A DNA stretch of 64,000 nt, from the NCBI GenBank assembly GCA_904501885.1, contig CAJGCP010000008.1:13037-77036 (forward strand). The letters are read 5' to 3'. The notes beneath the pieces are model-generated. The model did not search any database and had not been told where the DNA came from. It saw only the letters and a list, made by a program, of their open reading frames with translations. A program made the translations under genes and the position numbers. Below are positions 23,024 through 31,286 of this stretch, piece by piece; position 1 is the stretch's first letter, and each line of letters begins with the position of its first letter. The DNA is from an uncultured Acetatifactor sp. (GTDB lineage Bacteria > Bacillota > Clostridia > Lachnospirales > Lachnospiraceae).

Positions 23024-24424
23024 ATGAGTATGAAAAAAAGATTGGCGGCAGTGGCTACCATTGTGGTGATAGCAGCCGCTGTACTATATGGGGCCTGGGT
23101 GGATGCCAAGAGAGGCGCTACCATGGGCGGCAATACGGATTTGAACTGGTATGAGAGGGAAGAGACCCTGTATTTTTGGTATTCTGACGACAGTATGACC
23201 AATTATATCAACAGCGCTGCGGTGGCATTCGGAGAGCAGGAAAAGATCCGTGTGATTCCGGTGCTGGCTTCCGAGAGCGAATATTTGGAGGCGATTAATC
23301 GGGAGTCCATTCATTCGAATCAAGTGCCGGATTTGTATATTGCCAGCAATGACATGTTGGAAAAGGCATATTTGGCTGGCTTGGCTACTCCCATTGACGA
23401 TCAGCAGGGTGTGGTGACAGAGGAGAATTTTTCGGAGGGTGCATTCCGTGCGGTAACTTACCAGGATAAGGTGGTTGCATATCCCTTGTTTTTTGAAACC
23501 AGTGCGCTGGTCTATAATAAAAGCTATTTGGAGCAATGGGCCGGTCAGGCCGCCATCCGTGAGATTGTGGGCGCGGGTGAGGATGAGAACAACGCAGATT
23601 TGGATGCCTCTAATGTGGACCCCGGTATGCTGGAGCAGAAGACCAGGGAACTGCTAAACAATTCCATTCCCAAGACAGTCTTTGACATTATGAATGTTGC
23701 AAATACCTTTAATGTGCCGGAGGGTGTAGAAAGCGTATTGCGTTGGGATGTGTCGGATATTTTCTACAATTATTGGATTGTGGGAAGATATATGAATGTG
23801 GGTGGTGAGAATGGTGATGATCCTACCATTGTCAATATCGGTAGCGCGGAGACCATTGAGTGTTTGGAAGTTTACAAGGCGCTGAACCAATTCTTCTTTA
23901 TCGAGTCTGATAAGGTGACTTATGAATCCGTAGTAGACGATTTCTGTCAGGGCAAAATCGTATTTACTTTTGCCACATCTGATGTGATTCAGAAATTGCG
24001 GACTGCAAAGTCCGAGGGCGGCATTTGGTTCGAATATGATATGGCGCCCATGCCCAATGTCAGTGATTCGTTGCAAAGCCGTGCCGTGTCCGTGACCAGT
24101 GGTATTGTTATCAACGGTTATTCCGAACAAAAAGAACTGGCAAATAAGTTCGCGGCCTATCTGGTGACAGAGTGTGCAGAGTCCCTGTACGAGAGAACCG
24201 GTAAACTTTCCGCCAATATCAATACCAATGAAAATGATATGCAGATAAGATTGTTCAAGGAAATCTACGCAGATAGTTTGCCCCTGCCTAAGATAATGGA
24301 GGCAGAGAATTTCTGGATGCATCTGGAAGCAGTGTTTGCGAAGGTTTGGAACGGAGCAGATGTGGCTACGGAATTGCAGGCATTGACGGACCAGATTCAA
24401 ATGCAGATTGATGCCAGTATGTAA
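23024..24424 (+). CDS. Orphan extracellular solute-binding protein (sugar ABC family 1 type)
   Basis: A 466-residue binding protein resembling the carbohydrate-binding (MalE-like) family: an N-terminal uncleaved-looking helix (residues 5-24), then LYFWYSDDSMTNYINSAAVAFGEQEKIRVIPVLA at the start of the mature lobe, QVPDLYIASNDMLEKAYLAGLATPID, and VAYPLFFETSALVYNKSYLEQW, the hallmark hinge segment. No lipobox Cys follows the hydrophobic stretch, so it appears to be anchored by its helix rather than lipid. No permease or ATPase of a sugar importer is adjacent, so it either serves distant partners or has a sensing role. The ATG at 23024 follows GGATAGG at moderate distance. Ligand unknown. Confidence 0.82.
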   Translation: MSMKKRLAAVATIVVIAAAVLYGAWVDAKRGATMGGNTDLNWYEREETLYFWYSDDSMTNYINSAAVAFGEQEKIRVIPVLASESEYLEAINRESIHSNQVPDLYIASNDMLEKAYLAGLATPIDDQQGVVTEENFSEGAFRAVTYQDKVVAYPLFFETSALVYNKSYLEQWAGQAAIREIVGAGEDENNADLDASNVDPGMLEQKTRELLNNSIPKTVFDIMNVANTFNVPEGVESVLRWDVSDIFYNYWIVGRYMNVGGENGDDPTIVNIGSAETIECLEVYKALNQFFFIESDKVTYESVVDDFCQGKIVFTFATSDVIQKLRTAKSEGGIWFEYDMAPMPNVSDSLQSRAVSVTSGIVINGYSEQKELANKFAAYLVTECAESLYERTGKLSANINTNENDMQIRLFKEIYADSLPLPKIMEAENFWMHLEAVFAKVWNGADVATELQALTDQIQMQIDASM

Positions 24425-24473
24425 TGCATACATTATCCAATTATGGGATACACTTTTATAAAGGAGGTATCCT

Positions 24474-24905
24474 ATGATTGGATTTTTTATTGCATTGATT
24501 TCAGGCGCTTTGATGAGTATACAGGGGGTGTTTAATACTCAGGTAACCAAGGCGTCGGGCATTTGGGCGGCCAGTGCTTTTGTACAGTTTACGGCATTGC
24601 TGGTGTGCCTTGGAGCATGGCTTACTACAGAGCGGGGGAATCTGATGAAGGTTTTTTCTGTACAGCCAAAATATATGCTGTTAGGTGGTGCCATCGGTGC
24701 ATTTATTACCTACACAGTCATTAAGAGTATGGAAAATTTGGGCCCGGCAAGGGCGGTGATGCTCATCGTGATTGCTCAGTTGATCACGGCGTATGTGATT
24801 GAGTTGCTGGGTATTTTTGAGGTGGAGAAGCAGCCTTGGGAGTGGCGCAAAGCCATCGGTATGGGTTTGGCCATTATTGGTATTGTGGTATTCAAGTGGA
24901 AGTGA
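24474..24905 (+). CDS. YdcZ-type (DUF606) DMT family transporter, half-size
   Basis: A 143-residue membrane protein with five helices, equivalent to one half of a DMT transporter, so it should act as a homodimer or pair with a second copy. The opening FIALISGALMSIQGVFNTQVTKASG and the following LLGGAIGAFITYTVIKSMENLGPARAVMLIVIAQLITAYVIE are typical of the YdcZ family. AAAGGAGGT precedes the ATG. It follows the orphan binding protein by about 50 bases and could be cotranscribed. Substrate unknown. Confidence 0.85.
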   Translation: MIGFFIALISGALMSIQGVFNTQVTKASGIWAASAFVQFTALLVCLGAWLTTERGNLMKVFSVQPKYMLLGGAIGAFITYTVIKSMENLGPARAVMLIVIAQLITAYVIELLGIFEVEKQPWEWRKAIGMGLAIIGIVVFKWK

Positions 24906-24990
24906 TAGTATAAAAGGGCAACACTGAGAGGCAGTCCCATAACTTGAAAACGCAAGTGTACGAAACTTGTGTTTGGAAAGGATGGGAATC

Positions 24991-25602
24991 ATGTTGAGAA
25001 AATTTTATAGGATGTTTGTGGGGGTGTGTGCAGTGGCGATGGTAAGTGCCTGTGGCGCCCCTGAGATGGTACCCATAGGTGAAAGTGAAGTGGGAGAGTT
25101 CGCAGAGGCAGATTCTGTGGAATCGGATGCTCCGGAAGAGAATCCTATGGGAAATACAGCGTTGGGTTCACAAACACCAAAGTACATCCAGGTCTATGTC
25201 TGCGGTGCGGTGGTTCGCCCCGGGCTTTACACCGTGATGCAGGATAGCCGGGTGGCAGTAGCGCTGGAAGCGGCAGGAGGGTTTATGCCGGATGCCGGCA
25301 GGGACAGCGTGAATTTGGCAGATTGGCTGAAGGATGGACAAATGGTCTATTTTCCTACCTGTGAGGAGGAACAACAGACAAAGTTGCGGACGGTAGATGC
25401 ACAAACCGGTATGGTGAATATCAACACAGCATCTGCGGAGGTGCTTTCTACGCTGCCGGGCATTGGCGAAAGCAAGGCGGCAGACATCATTTCTTATCGG
25501 GAGTCCAATGGTAAGTATCACCGACCGGAAGACATTATGAAGGTGCCGGGGATCAAAGAGAATCTGTACGCCAAGATTCGTGAAAGAATCGTGGTGGAGT
25601 GA
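24991..25602 (+). CDS. comEA: Competence protein ComEA, lipoprotein form
   Basis: Surface DNA receptor of the transformation machinery that hands double-stranded DNA to ComEC. The 203-residue protein starts at ATG 24991. Unlike the membrane-anchored ComEA of Bacillus, it has a lipobox (VSAC, Cys 21), so it should be lipid-anchored. An SLBB domain follows (about 65-120: IQVYVCGAVVRPGLYTV, VNLADWLKDGQMVYFP) and then a tandem helix-hairpin-helix DNA-binding domain (about 138-203: VNINTASAEVLSTLPGIG, ADIISYRESNGKY, IMKVPGI). Its stop shares a base with the comEC start (TGATG at 25600), so the two are coupled. Confidence 0.93.
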   Translation: MLRKFYRMFVGVCAVAMVSACGAPEMVPIGESEVGEFAEADSVESDAPEENPMGNTALGSQTPKYIQVYVCGAVVRPGLYTVMQDSRVAVALEAAGGFMPDAGRDSVNLADWLKDGQMVYFPTCEEEQQTKLRTVDAQTGMVNINTASAEVLSTLPGIGESKAADIISYRESNGKYHRPEDIMKVPGIKENLYAKIRERIVVE

Positions 25603-27917
25603 TGAAGCGGCCCTTGTTTGCCGTGGCCGTGGTATTCGTCATTGTTGCGGCAGTGAGACTGAAGTGGGACATAGGTATCCATCGTTCCGCAAGAGAACAA
25701 TATGCAGGCATTCCTGCATATTCTAACATTCAATTGACCGGTCAGGTCTATCAAAAAGATCAAAAATATCTGTATCTCAAATCTTTGTATGTATCCGAAG
25801 AGAACAACAAAAATATAGGGTGGTGTAAGGAATCTGCGGGGGAAGTCCGGGCGAATAAGCTTAGAGGAAGAGTGCGCTGTGAAATCCCGGAAGGGGACAG
25901 TGTATTACAGTCACTGCCCTTGGGGAAAGAGCTTTCGGTTACCGGGGATTTTGTTCCCTTTCGCCACGCCACCAACGAGGGGGAATTTGATGCCGCTGAG
26001 TACTATTTGACTTTGGGTTTATATGGCACACTGCAGGAGGTGCAGTTATATGCCGTTAGCCGGACGCATTGGCCCATACGGAATGGGCTTCTACAGATGA
26101 AGGTTTTCTTGCAACAGCGCGTTCGAGACAATATCCCGGAAAAGTATGGTGGCATTCTGGAGGCACTGTTGTTGGGGGACAGGGAACTGTTAGACCCTCA
26201 AGTGCAGCAGTTGTATCAGAGGAATGGGATTTTTCATATTCTCAGCATCTCTTCGTTACATATCACCATGATTGGGATGTTTCTGTACCATGTACTTCGC
26301 AAGATGGGAGCATCCATTCCTGTGGCGGGCACGGCAGGATGCCTATTGCTGTTGTGTTATGGTACTATGACGGGATTCGGGGTGTCGGCCATCCGTGCCA
26401 TTGGTATGTATTCGGTGAAGATGCTGGGACAAGCGGTGGGACGCACCTATGATATGCTGACGGCGTTGGGCTTGCTGGGTGGAATTATGGTGACCATACA
26501 GCCCTATTATTTGAAAAGTGGGGGCTTTCTCTTGTCCTATACCTGTGTGTTGGGGATAGGTATTATGTACCCGATTTTATCCGGGGCGACGGAGGCAATT
26601 TTCCCGGGAGAAAGGGGGAAGGCTTTTGTTTTGTCGATTTCTATTTTCCTCACTACATTGCCGTTACAGCTTTCTTTGTTCTATGAAGTTTCTGTGTATT
26701 CTGTGGTACTAAATCTCATTATTATCCCCTTGATGCAGCCGTTGATGATATGCGGATTTTTGTTTCTGGCATTCCCTGGGATTGGAATTTTTCAATATCC
26801 CATCCGTTGGATTTTGGAAGGCTACGAGTGGCTGTGCAGATTATTCGAACATCTGCCGGGCAATCGGTGGTGTCCCGGAGCACCGGCTATGGTTTATGTG
26901 GTGTTATATTATCTGTTTCTGGGGGTGGGACTGGCAGCGCTTAAGTGTTTGCCGATTTTGCGAATGGAATATGGGGCAGAGAAATGGAATTCATACAAAG
27001 GGAAATTACTCAAATGGAGATGGGACAAAAGGTGGGGGGCTATCACTTTGTTTTTGATATTTGTGATGTGTACTTGTCTTGCTGTTTTTTGCATAGGTCA
27101 GGGACAGGGACGAACTCGAAATCAGGTAACCTTTCTGGATGTGGGGCAGGGGGATTGTATTTTGGTGGAGACTGCCGGAGGAGGGCATTATCTGTTTGAC
27201 TGTGGCAGCAGTAGTCGCAAAAAAGTGGGAGAGTATGTACTGATTCCATACTTGAAGTATCACGGCATTAAAACTCTGGATGGAGTGTTTGTATCTCACC
27301 CGGATGCGGACCATACCAATGGCATAGAGGAATTGTTGCAATTAAGCGAAGAAAATGGTATTGTCATCCGCCAATTGATTTTACCCAATGTACCTGCTGC
27401 CCGGAAGGAATTTGACCGTTTGGATTACGGAACGACAAGATATATTTCCCGCGGGGATGTCTGGCAGGATGACGGCGCAGTGTTTTCGTGCCTGTATCCA
27501 ACGAAGGGATTGGACACTGCAGATTCCAACGCCTATTCACAATGTTTTTTGGTCAATTTTCGAGATGGGTGGTCGTTGTTACTAATGGGAGATATGGAAG
27601 GGGAAGGGGAGCATATGGTTGCAGAAGGCTTGTCTGAACAACTGCAAGACTATGTGGTTCTAAAGGTGGCTCATCATGGCTCCCGTGGAGGGACATCGAT
27701 GGAGCTCTTGGAGGAAGTAAGACCGGATATGGCAGTCATTTCCGCAGGACGAAATAATCGCTATGGGCATCCTCATAAGGAGGTGCTGGAGCGTCTCGAT
27801 TCACTTCAAAGTTATGTTTTATCTACAGCTAAGGAAGGCCAAATGCTGATAAAACTATCAGATGACATTTTTACATATAAAACAAATAAAGGGGGTAAGT
27901 GGTTTGAAGTGGAATAG
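25602..27917 (+). CDS. comEC: DNA internalisation competence protein ComEC/Rec2
   Basis: Membrane channel that imports single-stranded DNA during natural transformation. The 771-residue protein has the full family layout: a short N-terminal membrane part and OB-like DUF4131 region (about 1-150), the Competence membrane core (about 180-470) beginning with ALLLGDRELLDPQVQQLYQRNGIFHILSISSLH, and a C-terminal metallo-beta-lactamase-like domain (about 505-771) with DVGQGDCILVE, SHPDADHTNG and KVAHHGSRGGT. The HPDADH and HHGS metal motifs are intact, so the nuclease-like domain may be active. ATG 25602 overlaps the comEA stop. Presence of an intact pair suggests that natural competence is at least possible; a pilus gene set is not in the window. 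Confidence 0.95.
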   Translation: MKRPLFAVAVVFVIVAAVRLKWDIGIHRSAREQYAGIPAYSNIQLTGQVYQKDQKYLYLKSLYVSEENNKNIGWCKESAGEVRANKLRGRVRCEIPEGDSVLQSLPLGKELSVTGDFVPFRHATNEGEFDAAEYYLTLGLYGTLQEVQLYAVSRTHWPIRNGLLQMKVFLQQRVRDNIPEKYGGILEALLLGDRELLDPQVQQLYQRNGIFHILSISSLHITMIGMFLYHVLRKMGASIPVAGTAGCLLLLCYGTMTGFGVSAIRAIGMYSVKMLGQAVGRTYDMLTALGLLGGIMVTIQPYYLKSGGFLLSYTCVLGIGIMYPILSGATEAIFPGERGKAFVLSISIFLTTLPLQLSLFYEVSVYSVVLNLIIIPLMQPLMICGFLFLAFPGIGIFQYPIRWILEGYEWLCRLFEHLPGNRWCPGAPAMVYVVLYYLFLGVGLAALKCLPILRMEYGAEKWNSYKGKLLKWRWDKRWGAITLFLIFVMCTCLAVFCIGQGQGRTRNQVTFLDVGQGDCILVETAGGGHYLFDCGSSSRKKVGEYVLIPYLKYHGIKTLDGVFVSHPDADHTNGIEELLQLSEENGIVIRQLILPNVPAARKEFDRLDYGTTRYISRGDVWQDDGAVFSCLYPTKGLDTADSNAYSQCFLVNFRDGWSLLLMGDMEGEGEHMVAEGLSEQLQDYVVLKVAHHGSRGGTSMELLEEVRPDMAVISAGRNNRYGHPHKEVLERLDSLQSYVLSTAKEGQMLIKLSDDIFTYKTNKGGKWFEVE

Positions 27918-28443
27918 AAATCGTAAAAACATTGAGGTAATAAAAGATGCCGACGGTAAAAACCTGGTAATTTTAAATGATATTCGATTTAAGGGAAGAC
28001 AAAAGATTAACTGGAAAGAGGTGGAGGAGTACCTGAAGGGATATATTGGAAAACATTATGATGTCCTTGAAACAGCAGATCGAGTTTATATTGGTACAGA
28101 GTTTCCTAACGAGTTTAGTCATTCGACGGACACGAAACGATTGAAAGGAGCCAATGCAAAAGCCAAAGCAAATGTTGCTCAGGCAATTGGAGAATTGATT
28201 CAAATTGCATCAAATAGAAGTTTCGCTCGTGATTACGCTTCTAAACATAAGGGGAAAGCCCAAAATGGATGGTATCGTTATGATAGTCGTTTTGCGATGC
28301 CTGTGTATTCGGAAGAGGGGGTTCTTGAAAGATATAATGTGTTTTCGGTAAGATTACTGGTTAGACATGACAGGAACAAGCGCAAATATTTATATGATGT
28401 TTTAAGAACAAAAAAAGAAACAAGTAAACCGCTTGAGCAATAG
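27904..28443 (+). CDS. Stand-alone BECR-fold nuclease-like protein, phage polyvalent-protein type
   Basis: A 179-residue protein that is AT-rich compared with comEC before it. The C-terminal 75 residues (SKHKGKAQNGWYRYDSRF, YNVFSVRLLVRHDRNKRKYLYDVL, RTKKETSKPLE) match the module I know from phage and conjugative-element polyvalent proteins (PBECR family, Barnase-EndoU-ColicinE5/D-RelE-like nucleases); the closing YDVL-x-x-KKETS-x-PL is characteristic. Residues 1-105 hold KWKEVEEYLKGYIGK and a helical part that I do not recognise. TTG 27904 with AAAGGGGG seven bases upstream is chosen as start; it overlaps the comEC end by 14 bases. It could be a nuclease toxin or a phage remnant. No antitoxin candidate is adjacent. 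Confidence 0.6.
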   Translation: MKWNRNRKNIEVIKDADGKNLVILNDIRFKGRQKINWKEVEEYLKGYIGKHYDVLETADRVYIGTEFPNEFSHSTDTKRLKGANAKAKANVAQAIGELIQIASNRSFARDYASKHKGKAQNGWYRYDSRFAMPVYSEEGVLERYNVFSVRLLVRHDRNKRKYLYDVLRTKKETSKPLEQ

Positions 28444-28594
28444 CTGTACGGTCGTAAAACTCGTTTCTTCAAATGAAATATACCATAGTTATATCAAAAA
28501 AACAAGCGGAAATTATAAAAACAGCATATTGCTACTTTTACATTTTATTACTATAATGAATTTAAAACAATTCATGCGAGAGGTGGAACAAACA

Positions 28595-28897
28595 ATGGTA
28601 AAACATGTGATTTTGTGGAAAATAAAAGAGCAGTATAGTGAAGCAGAAAAAGAGACGATTAAGGCGGAGGCGAAGAAGGCGCTGGAGGCCCTGGTGGGTG
28701 TGGTGCCCGGACTGACCTTTATGCAGATCAATACCCAAGGGTTGGCTTCTTCCAATGCAGATTTGATGTTGGATTCTACACTGGTGGATGAAGCGGCACT
28801 GAAGGCGTACGCTGTACATCCCGCTCATGTGGAAGTGGCAGATACCAAGGTACGCCCTTTTATGGAAACCAGACTCTGTCTGGACTATGAAGTGTAA
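28595..28897 (+). CDS. Dabb (stress-responsive alpha/beta barrel) domain protein
   Basis: A 100-residue dimeric-barrel protein of the Dabb family, whose members range from stress proteins to small enzymes in polyketide and hydrocarbon metabolism. The start MVKHVILWKIKEQYSEAEKE, the central helix AKKALEALVGVVPGLTFMQI, and the strand-helix end LKAYAVHPAHVEVADTKVRPFMETRLCLDYE are canonical. ATG 28595 with AGGTGG eight bases upstream is chosen; the frame is open further upstream but that stretch is hydrophobic, AT-rich and lacks a site. About 150 bases of AT-rich intergenic sequence precede it. Specific function unknown. Confidence 0.85.
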   Translation: MVKHVILWKIKEQYSEAEKETIKAEAKKALEALVGVVPGLTFMQINTQGLASSNADLMLDSTLVDEAALKAYAVHPAHVEVADTKVRPFMETRLCLDYEV

Positions 28898-28926
28898 GAG
28901 ACTGATCCCGGAATGGAGGAATCAAG

Positions 28927-29268
28927 ATGAAGAGAATACTTTCGTATTTATCCTTATTGGCGGTGACGATGTTTTTGCTTCCCTGCCTGACAGTGGAATT
29001 TGGAGGAGATGGTGGAATGGCCATCGTTTTCCTTTTGTTTTATGTATTTAATCCCATATTGGCAGCGTTCGTTGGCATCTACGCGGGTATGGACATGAAA
29101 ACCACATGGTATTTTCCTTTGCTTCTGGCAGTGTGTTTCCTGCCCGGTGTCTGGGTGGCATTCACCACTACGGAAATCATGTTCGTGATATATTCCATTT
29201 GTTATCTGATTATCGGGTGGGTGGTAATGCTGATTACTTATGGCATCCGAAAACTTCTGAAAAAATAA
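28927..29268 (+). CDS. Small four-helix membrane protein of unknown function
   Basis: I do not recognise a named family. The 113-residue protein has four hydrophobic stretches (about 5-22, 30-50, 58-75 and 82-105), interrupted by short polar turns (FGGDGG, DMKTTW, TTTE) and a basic C-terminus (IRKLLKK), consistent with a small integral membrane protein. The ribosome site GGAATGGAGGAATC precedes the ATG at a good distance. It lies 30 bases after the Dabb gene and ends at a shared terminator with the convergent holA gene. No function can be proposed. Confidence 0.65.
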   Translation: MKRILSYLSLLAVTMFLLPCLTVEFGGDGGMAIVFLLFYVFNPILAAFVGIYAGMDMKTTWYFPLLLAVCFLPGVWVAFTTTEIMFVIYSICYLIIGWVVMLITYGIRKLLKK

Positions 29269-29276
29269 GAAGCATA

Positions 29277-29325
29277 AAAAAACACCTCCGGATCAGAGCA
29301 GTCTCTGGTGCCGGAGGTGTTTTTT
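29277..29325. terminator. Bidirectional terminator at the end of holA
   Basis: AAAAACACCTCCGG (ending 29291) pairs with CCGGAGGTGTTTTT (from 29311), with an inner CAGAG/CTCTG helix (29294-29298/29303-29307). A-run and T-run on the two sides serve both convergent genes; the holA stop lies at its edge. Confidence 0.85.
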
Positions 29326-30310
29326 AATTCTCATTAAAAGCATTCATAATTAATATTTCCACACTGAGCAAGGGGTCTAATGTACCTGACTTAAAGGCGG
29401 TTTCCAATTCTACGGATTTGGATACCGCTTTTTTTAACACAGAGGTTTTGAAGGGTGCCGCCTGTTTCACTAACTTGGTTGCGATGAAAGGTGCCAAGCC
29501 CATCTTGGCGGCGATATCCGCAGAACCATACCCTCTGGCGCTCAAATCCTTGGCCTGTAACAGTTGGTTACATAGGCGTCCGATGTGGTATAAAATGCGG
29601 CTGGGAGGCTCCTTTTGTGCTAATAAATCGTAGTATAGTTCCAAGGCCCGTTTCTGATTGCCTGTGGCAAGTGCATTGATCATATCGAAAATCTGAGTGC
29701 TGATTTGTGTGGAGCAGGTGGATTCCACATCAGCATCTGTAATCACATCCCGGTCCATACAATAGCAGAGGAGCTTTTCTAACTCGGACTGGATGTTGCT
29801 CATATCGGTGCCGGTTTTGCTGAGGAAAAGTTCCAGGGTTTGTTCGGAAATTTTTTTGTTTTCTTTTTTCAGTGTGCCCAGGATCCAAAGCTTCAATGTT
29901 CTTTCGTCCTGCACGGAAAAGTCCGCAGCGTGTCCCAAGGCGGATACTGCCTTGTACAGACGGGAGCGCTTGTCCACCTCGCTTTCGGTGAAGATGAAGC
30001 AACTGGTTTCGCAGGGAGTGCCGGAGAGGTACTCTGCCAATACATCTCCGCCGGACTTGAATAATCCGCTATCGGAGATGAAAATCACTCTGCGTTCCGC
30101 CAGAAACGGCATGGTTTCTGACAGGTCCACAATTTCACCCAGAGGGAGATCCTTGCCCTGATAAAAGTGGACATTCATGGTATCCCCTTCGGTGCACAAA
30201 GCCTGCTCTAAGCGTTTGCGATATTGCAGACGCAGGTAGCGTTCTTCTCCAAATAGAAGATAGGCTTTTTTGAAGTTGTTTTGTTTCAAGTCGTCGTTTA
30301 ATTGCTTCAT
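29324..30310 (-). CDS. holA: DNA polymerase III subunit delta
   Basis: Clamp-loader subunit that opens the sliding clamp ring during replication. The 328-residue protein has the family layout: an N-terminal AAA-like domain with AYLLFGEERYLRLQYRKRLEQAL, a FLAERRVIFISDSGLFKSG strand-helix region (about 75-95), a middle helical domain (TLKLWILGTLKKENKKISEQTLELFLSKTGTDMSNIQSELEKL), and a C-terminal collar domain ending FKSGTLDPLLSVEILIMNAF. No functional Walker A is expected or seen. ATG 30310 with GAGGTG nine bases before is preferred to ATG 30322, which would leave only one base of spacing. Proximity to comEC is a common arrangement in Firmicutes. Confidence 0.92.
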   Translation of the reverse strand: MKQLNDDLKQNNFKKAYLLFGEERYLRLQYRKRLEQALCTEGDTMNVHFYQGKDLPLGEIVDLSETMPFLAERRVIFISDSGLFKSGGDVLAEYLSGTPCETSCFIFTESEVDKRSRLYKAVSALGHAADFSVQDERTLKLWILGTLKKENKKISEQTLELFLSKTGTDMSNIQSELEKLLCYCMDRDVITDADVESTCSTQISTQIFDMINALATGNQKRALELYYDLLAQKEPPSRILYHIGRLCNQLLQAKDLSARGYGSADIAAKMGLAPFIATKLVKQAAPFKTSVLKKAVSKSVELETAFKSGTLDPLLSVEILIMNAFNEN

Positions 30311-30426
30311 GAAATCATACACCTCTTATGTACTATATTTTGCCCTTGAGAGTGCTTTTCTGTCAAGTATAAATCGCAGAAAGGCTGGTTCCTTCGGAGG
30401 AACGGAAATAATTTTTTGACGGATTG

Positions 30427-30531
30427 GGACGAAAACAGGCAAAGGCGAACGATTTGTGAGATTTTTTGTTGGCTGGCGTCGAAAGATGCGACTGAATTTT
30501 CTTGCCCTTTCAAGGTTTCCTCTTTTATAAT
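30427..30531 (+). promoter_or_regulatory. Promoter of the Spo0A-like gene with several 0A-box-like elements
   Basis: TTGCCC (30502-30507) and TATAAT (30526-30531) with 18-base spacing form a promoter. Upstream lie GGACGAA (30427), AGGCGAA (30443) and CGTCGAA (30477), each matching most of the 0A-box core TGNCGAA. No single match is perfect, so Spo0A binding is only suggested. Confidence 0.4.
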
Positions 30532-30604
30532 TTGAAAGGACCAAATTAGACATTTTGCAACGGGAAATTCTTGCGAAAGGTGTAAAAAAAGACGGAGGTA
30601 GAAC

Positions 30605-31168
30605 ATGGAACAGATGAATGTTACTACTACAAAAGATAATGAGAAGATTTATAGAATTCTGGGAGATTTGATGAAGGGAGACAAGGAATTTCAAATCATT
30701 ATTCACGTACCCTCGGCAAAGTCAGAAACTGCGCAGGAGAAGAGTCTTTGGGCAAAGGACAGCGGAAACAGCGCGAAAGAGAAAAAGTCTGCGAAAAAAG
30801 AAATTTTTATTCCGTCCCATGATTTGGAACAGGATGTGACGGATATGATACATGAAATCGGAGTGCCTGCACATATTAAAGGATATCAGTATTTGCGGGA
30901 GGCAATTATGATGTCGGTGGAGGATGCCTCCATGATTAGCTCCATTACCAAGATTTTATATCCCACCATAGCCAAGCGGTTTCAAACCACTTCCAGCCGG
31001 GTGGAGAGAGCCATCCGTCATGCCATCGAGGTGGCTTGGAGCAGAGGAAAGATGGAAACCCTGGATGCGATGTTCGGGTACACTGTTGATGTAAGCAAAG
31101 GGAAGCCCACCAACTCGGAGTTCATTGCGTTAATCGCAGACCGCATCCGTCTCTCTTATCGGGAGTAG
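30605..31168 (+). CDS. Receiver-less Spo0A-like DNA-binding protein
   Basis: The C-terminal 105 residues are closely Spo0A-like: IHEIGVPAHIKGYQYLREAI, LYPTIAKRFQTTSSRVERAIRHAIEVAWSRG and GYTVDVSKGKPTNSEFIALIADRIRL, which form the DNA-binding effector domain. The N-terminal 80 residues, however, contain no receiver domain: there is no phosphorylatable Asp pocket, only a short strand-helix piece (EKIYRILGDLMKGDKEFQIIIHVP) and a Lys/Ser-rich linker (residues 40-75). It should therefore bind 0A-box-like DNA without phosphorylation control and could compete with or substitute for Spo0A. ATG 30605 follows GACGGAGGTAGAAC. True spo0A, with its receiver, is not in the window. Transcribed alone, divergent from holA. 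Confidence 0.88.
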   Translation: MEQMNVTTTKDNEKIYRILGDLMKGDKEFQIIIHVPSAKSETAQEKSLWAKDSGNSAKEKKSAKKEIFIPSHDLEQDVTDMIHEIGVPAHIKGYQYLREAIMMSVEDASMISSITKILYPTIAKRFQTTSSRVERAIRHAIEVAWSRGKMETLDAMFGYTVDVSKGKPTNSEFIALIADRIRLSYRE

Positions 31169-31228
31169 TGTCTGCTTGTCTTTTGGATGCATGACAGAAT
31201 GCTTCTTTCAGGCAAGCGAGAAAAGTTC

Positions 31229-31257
31229 TTTTCAGGTGGTGGGGATTGGTGTATAAT
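31229..31257 (+). promoter_or_regulatory. glgA promoter
   Basis: TTTTCA (31229-31234) and TATAAT (31252-31257) with 17-base spacing, 30 bases before the glgA ATG. Confidence 0.5.
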
Positions 31258-31286
31258 TGGCACAGAGAAGAACATGGAGGTTGTCT

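Noticed and set aside
24906..24990. CTGAGA-like bases suggesting a TPP riboswitch before comEA
   Set aside because: Only ACACTGAGAGGC is present; the remaining conserved helices of the thiamine pyrophosphate riboswitch are absent and comEA is not a thiamine gene. Small alternating ACTTG/CAAGT pairings there are too short to call.
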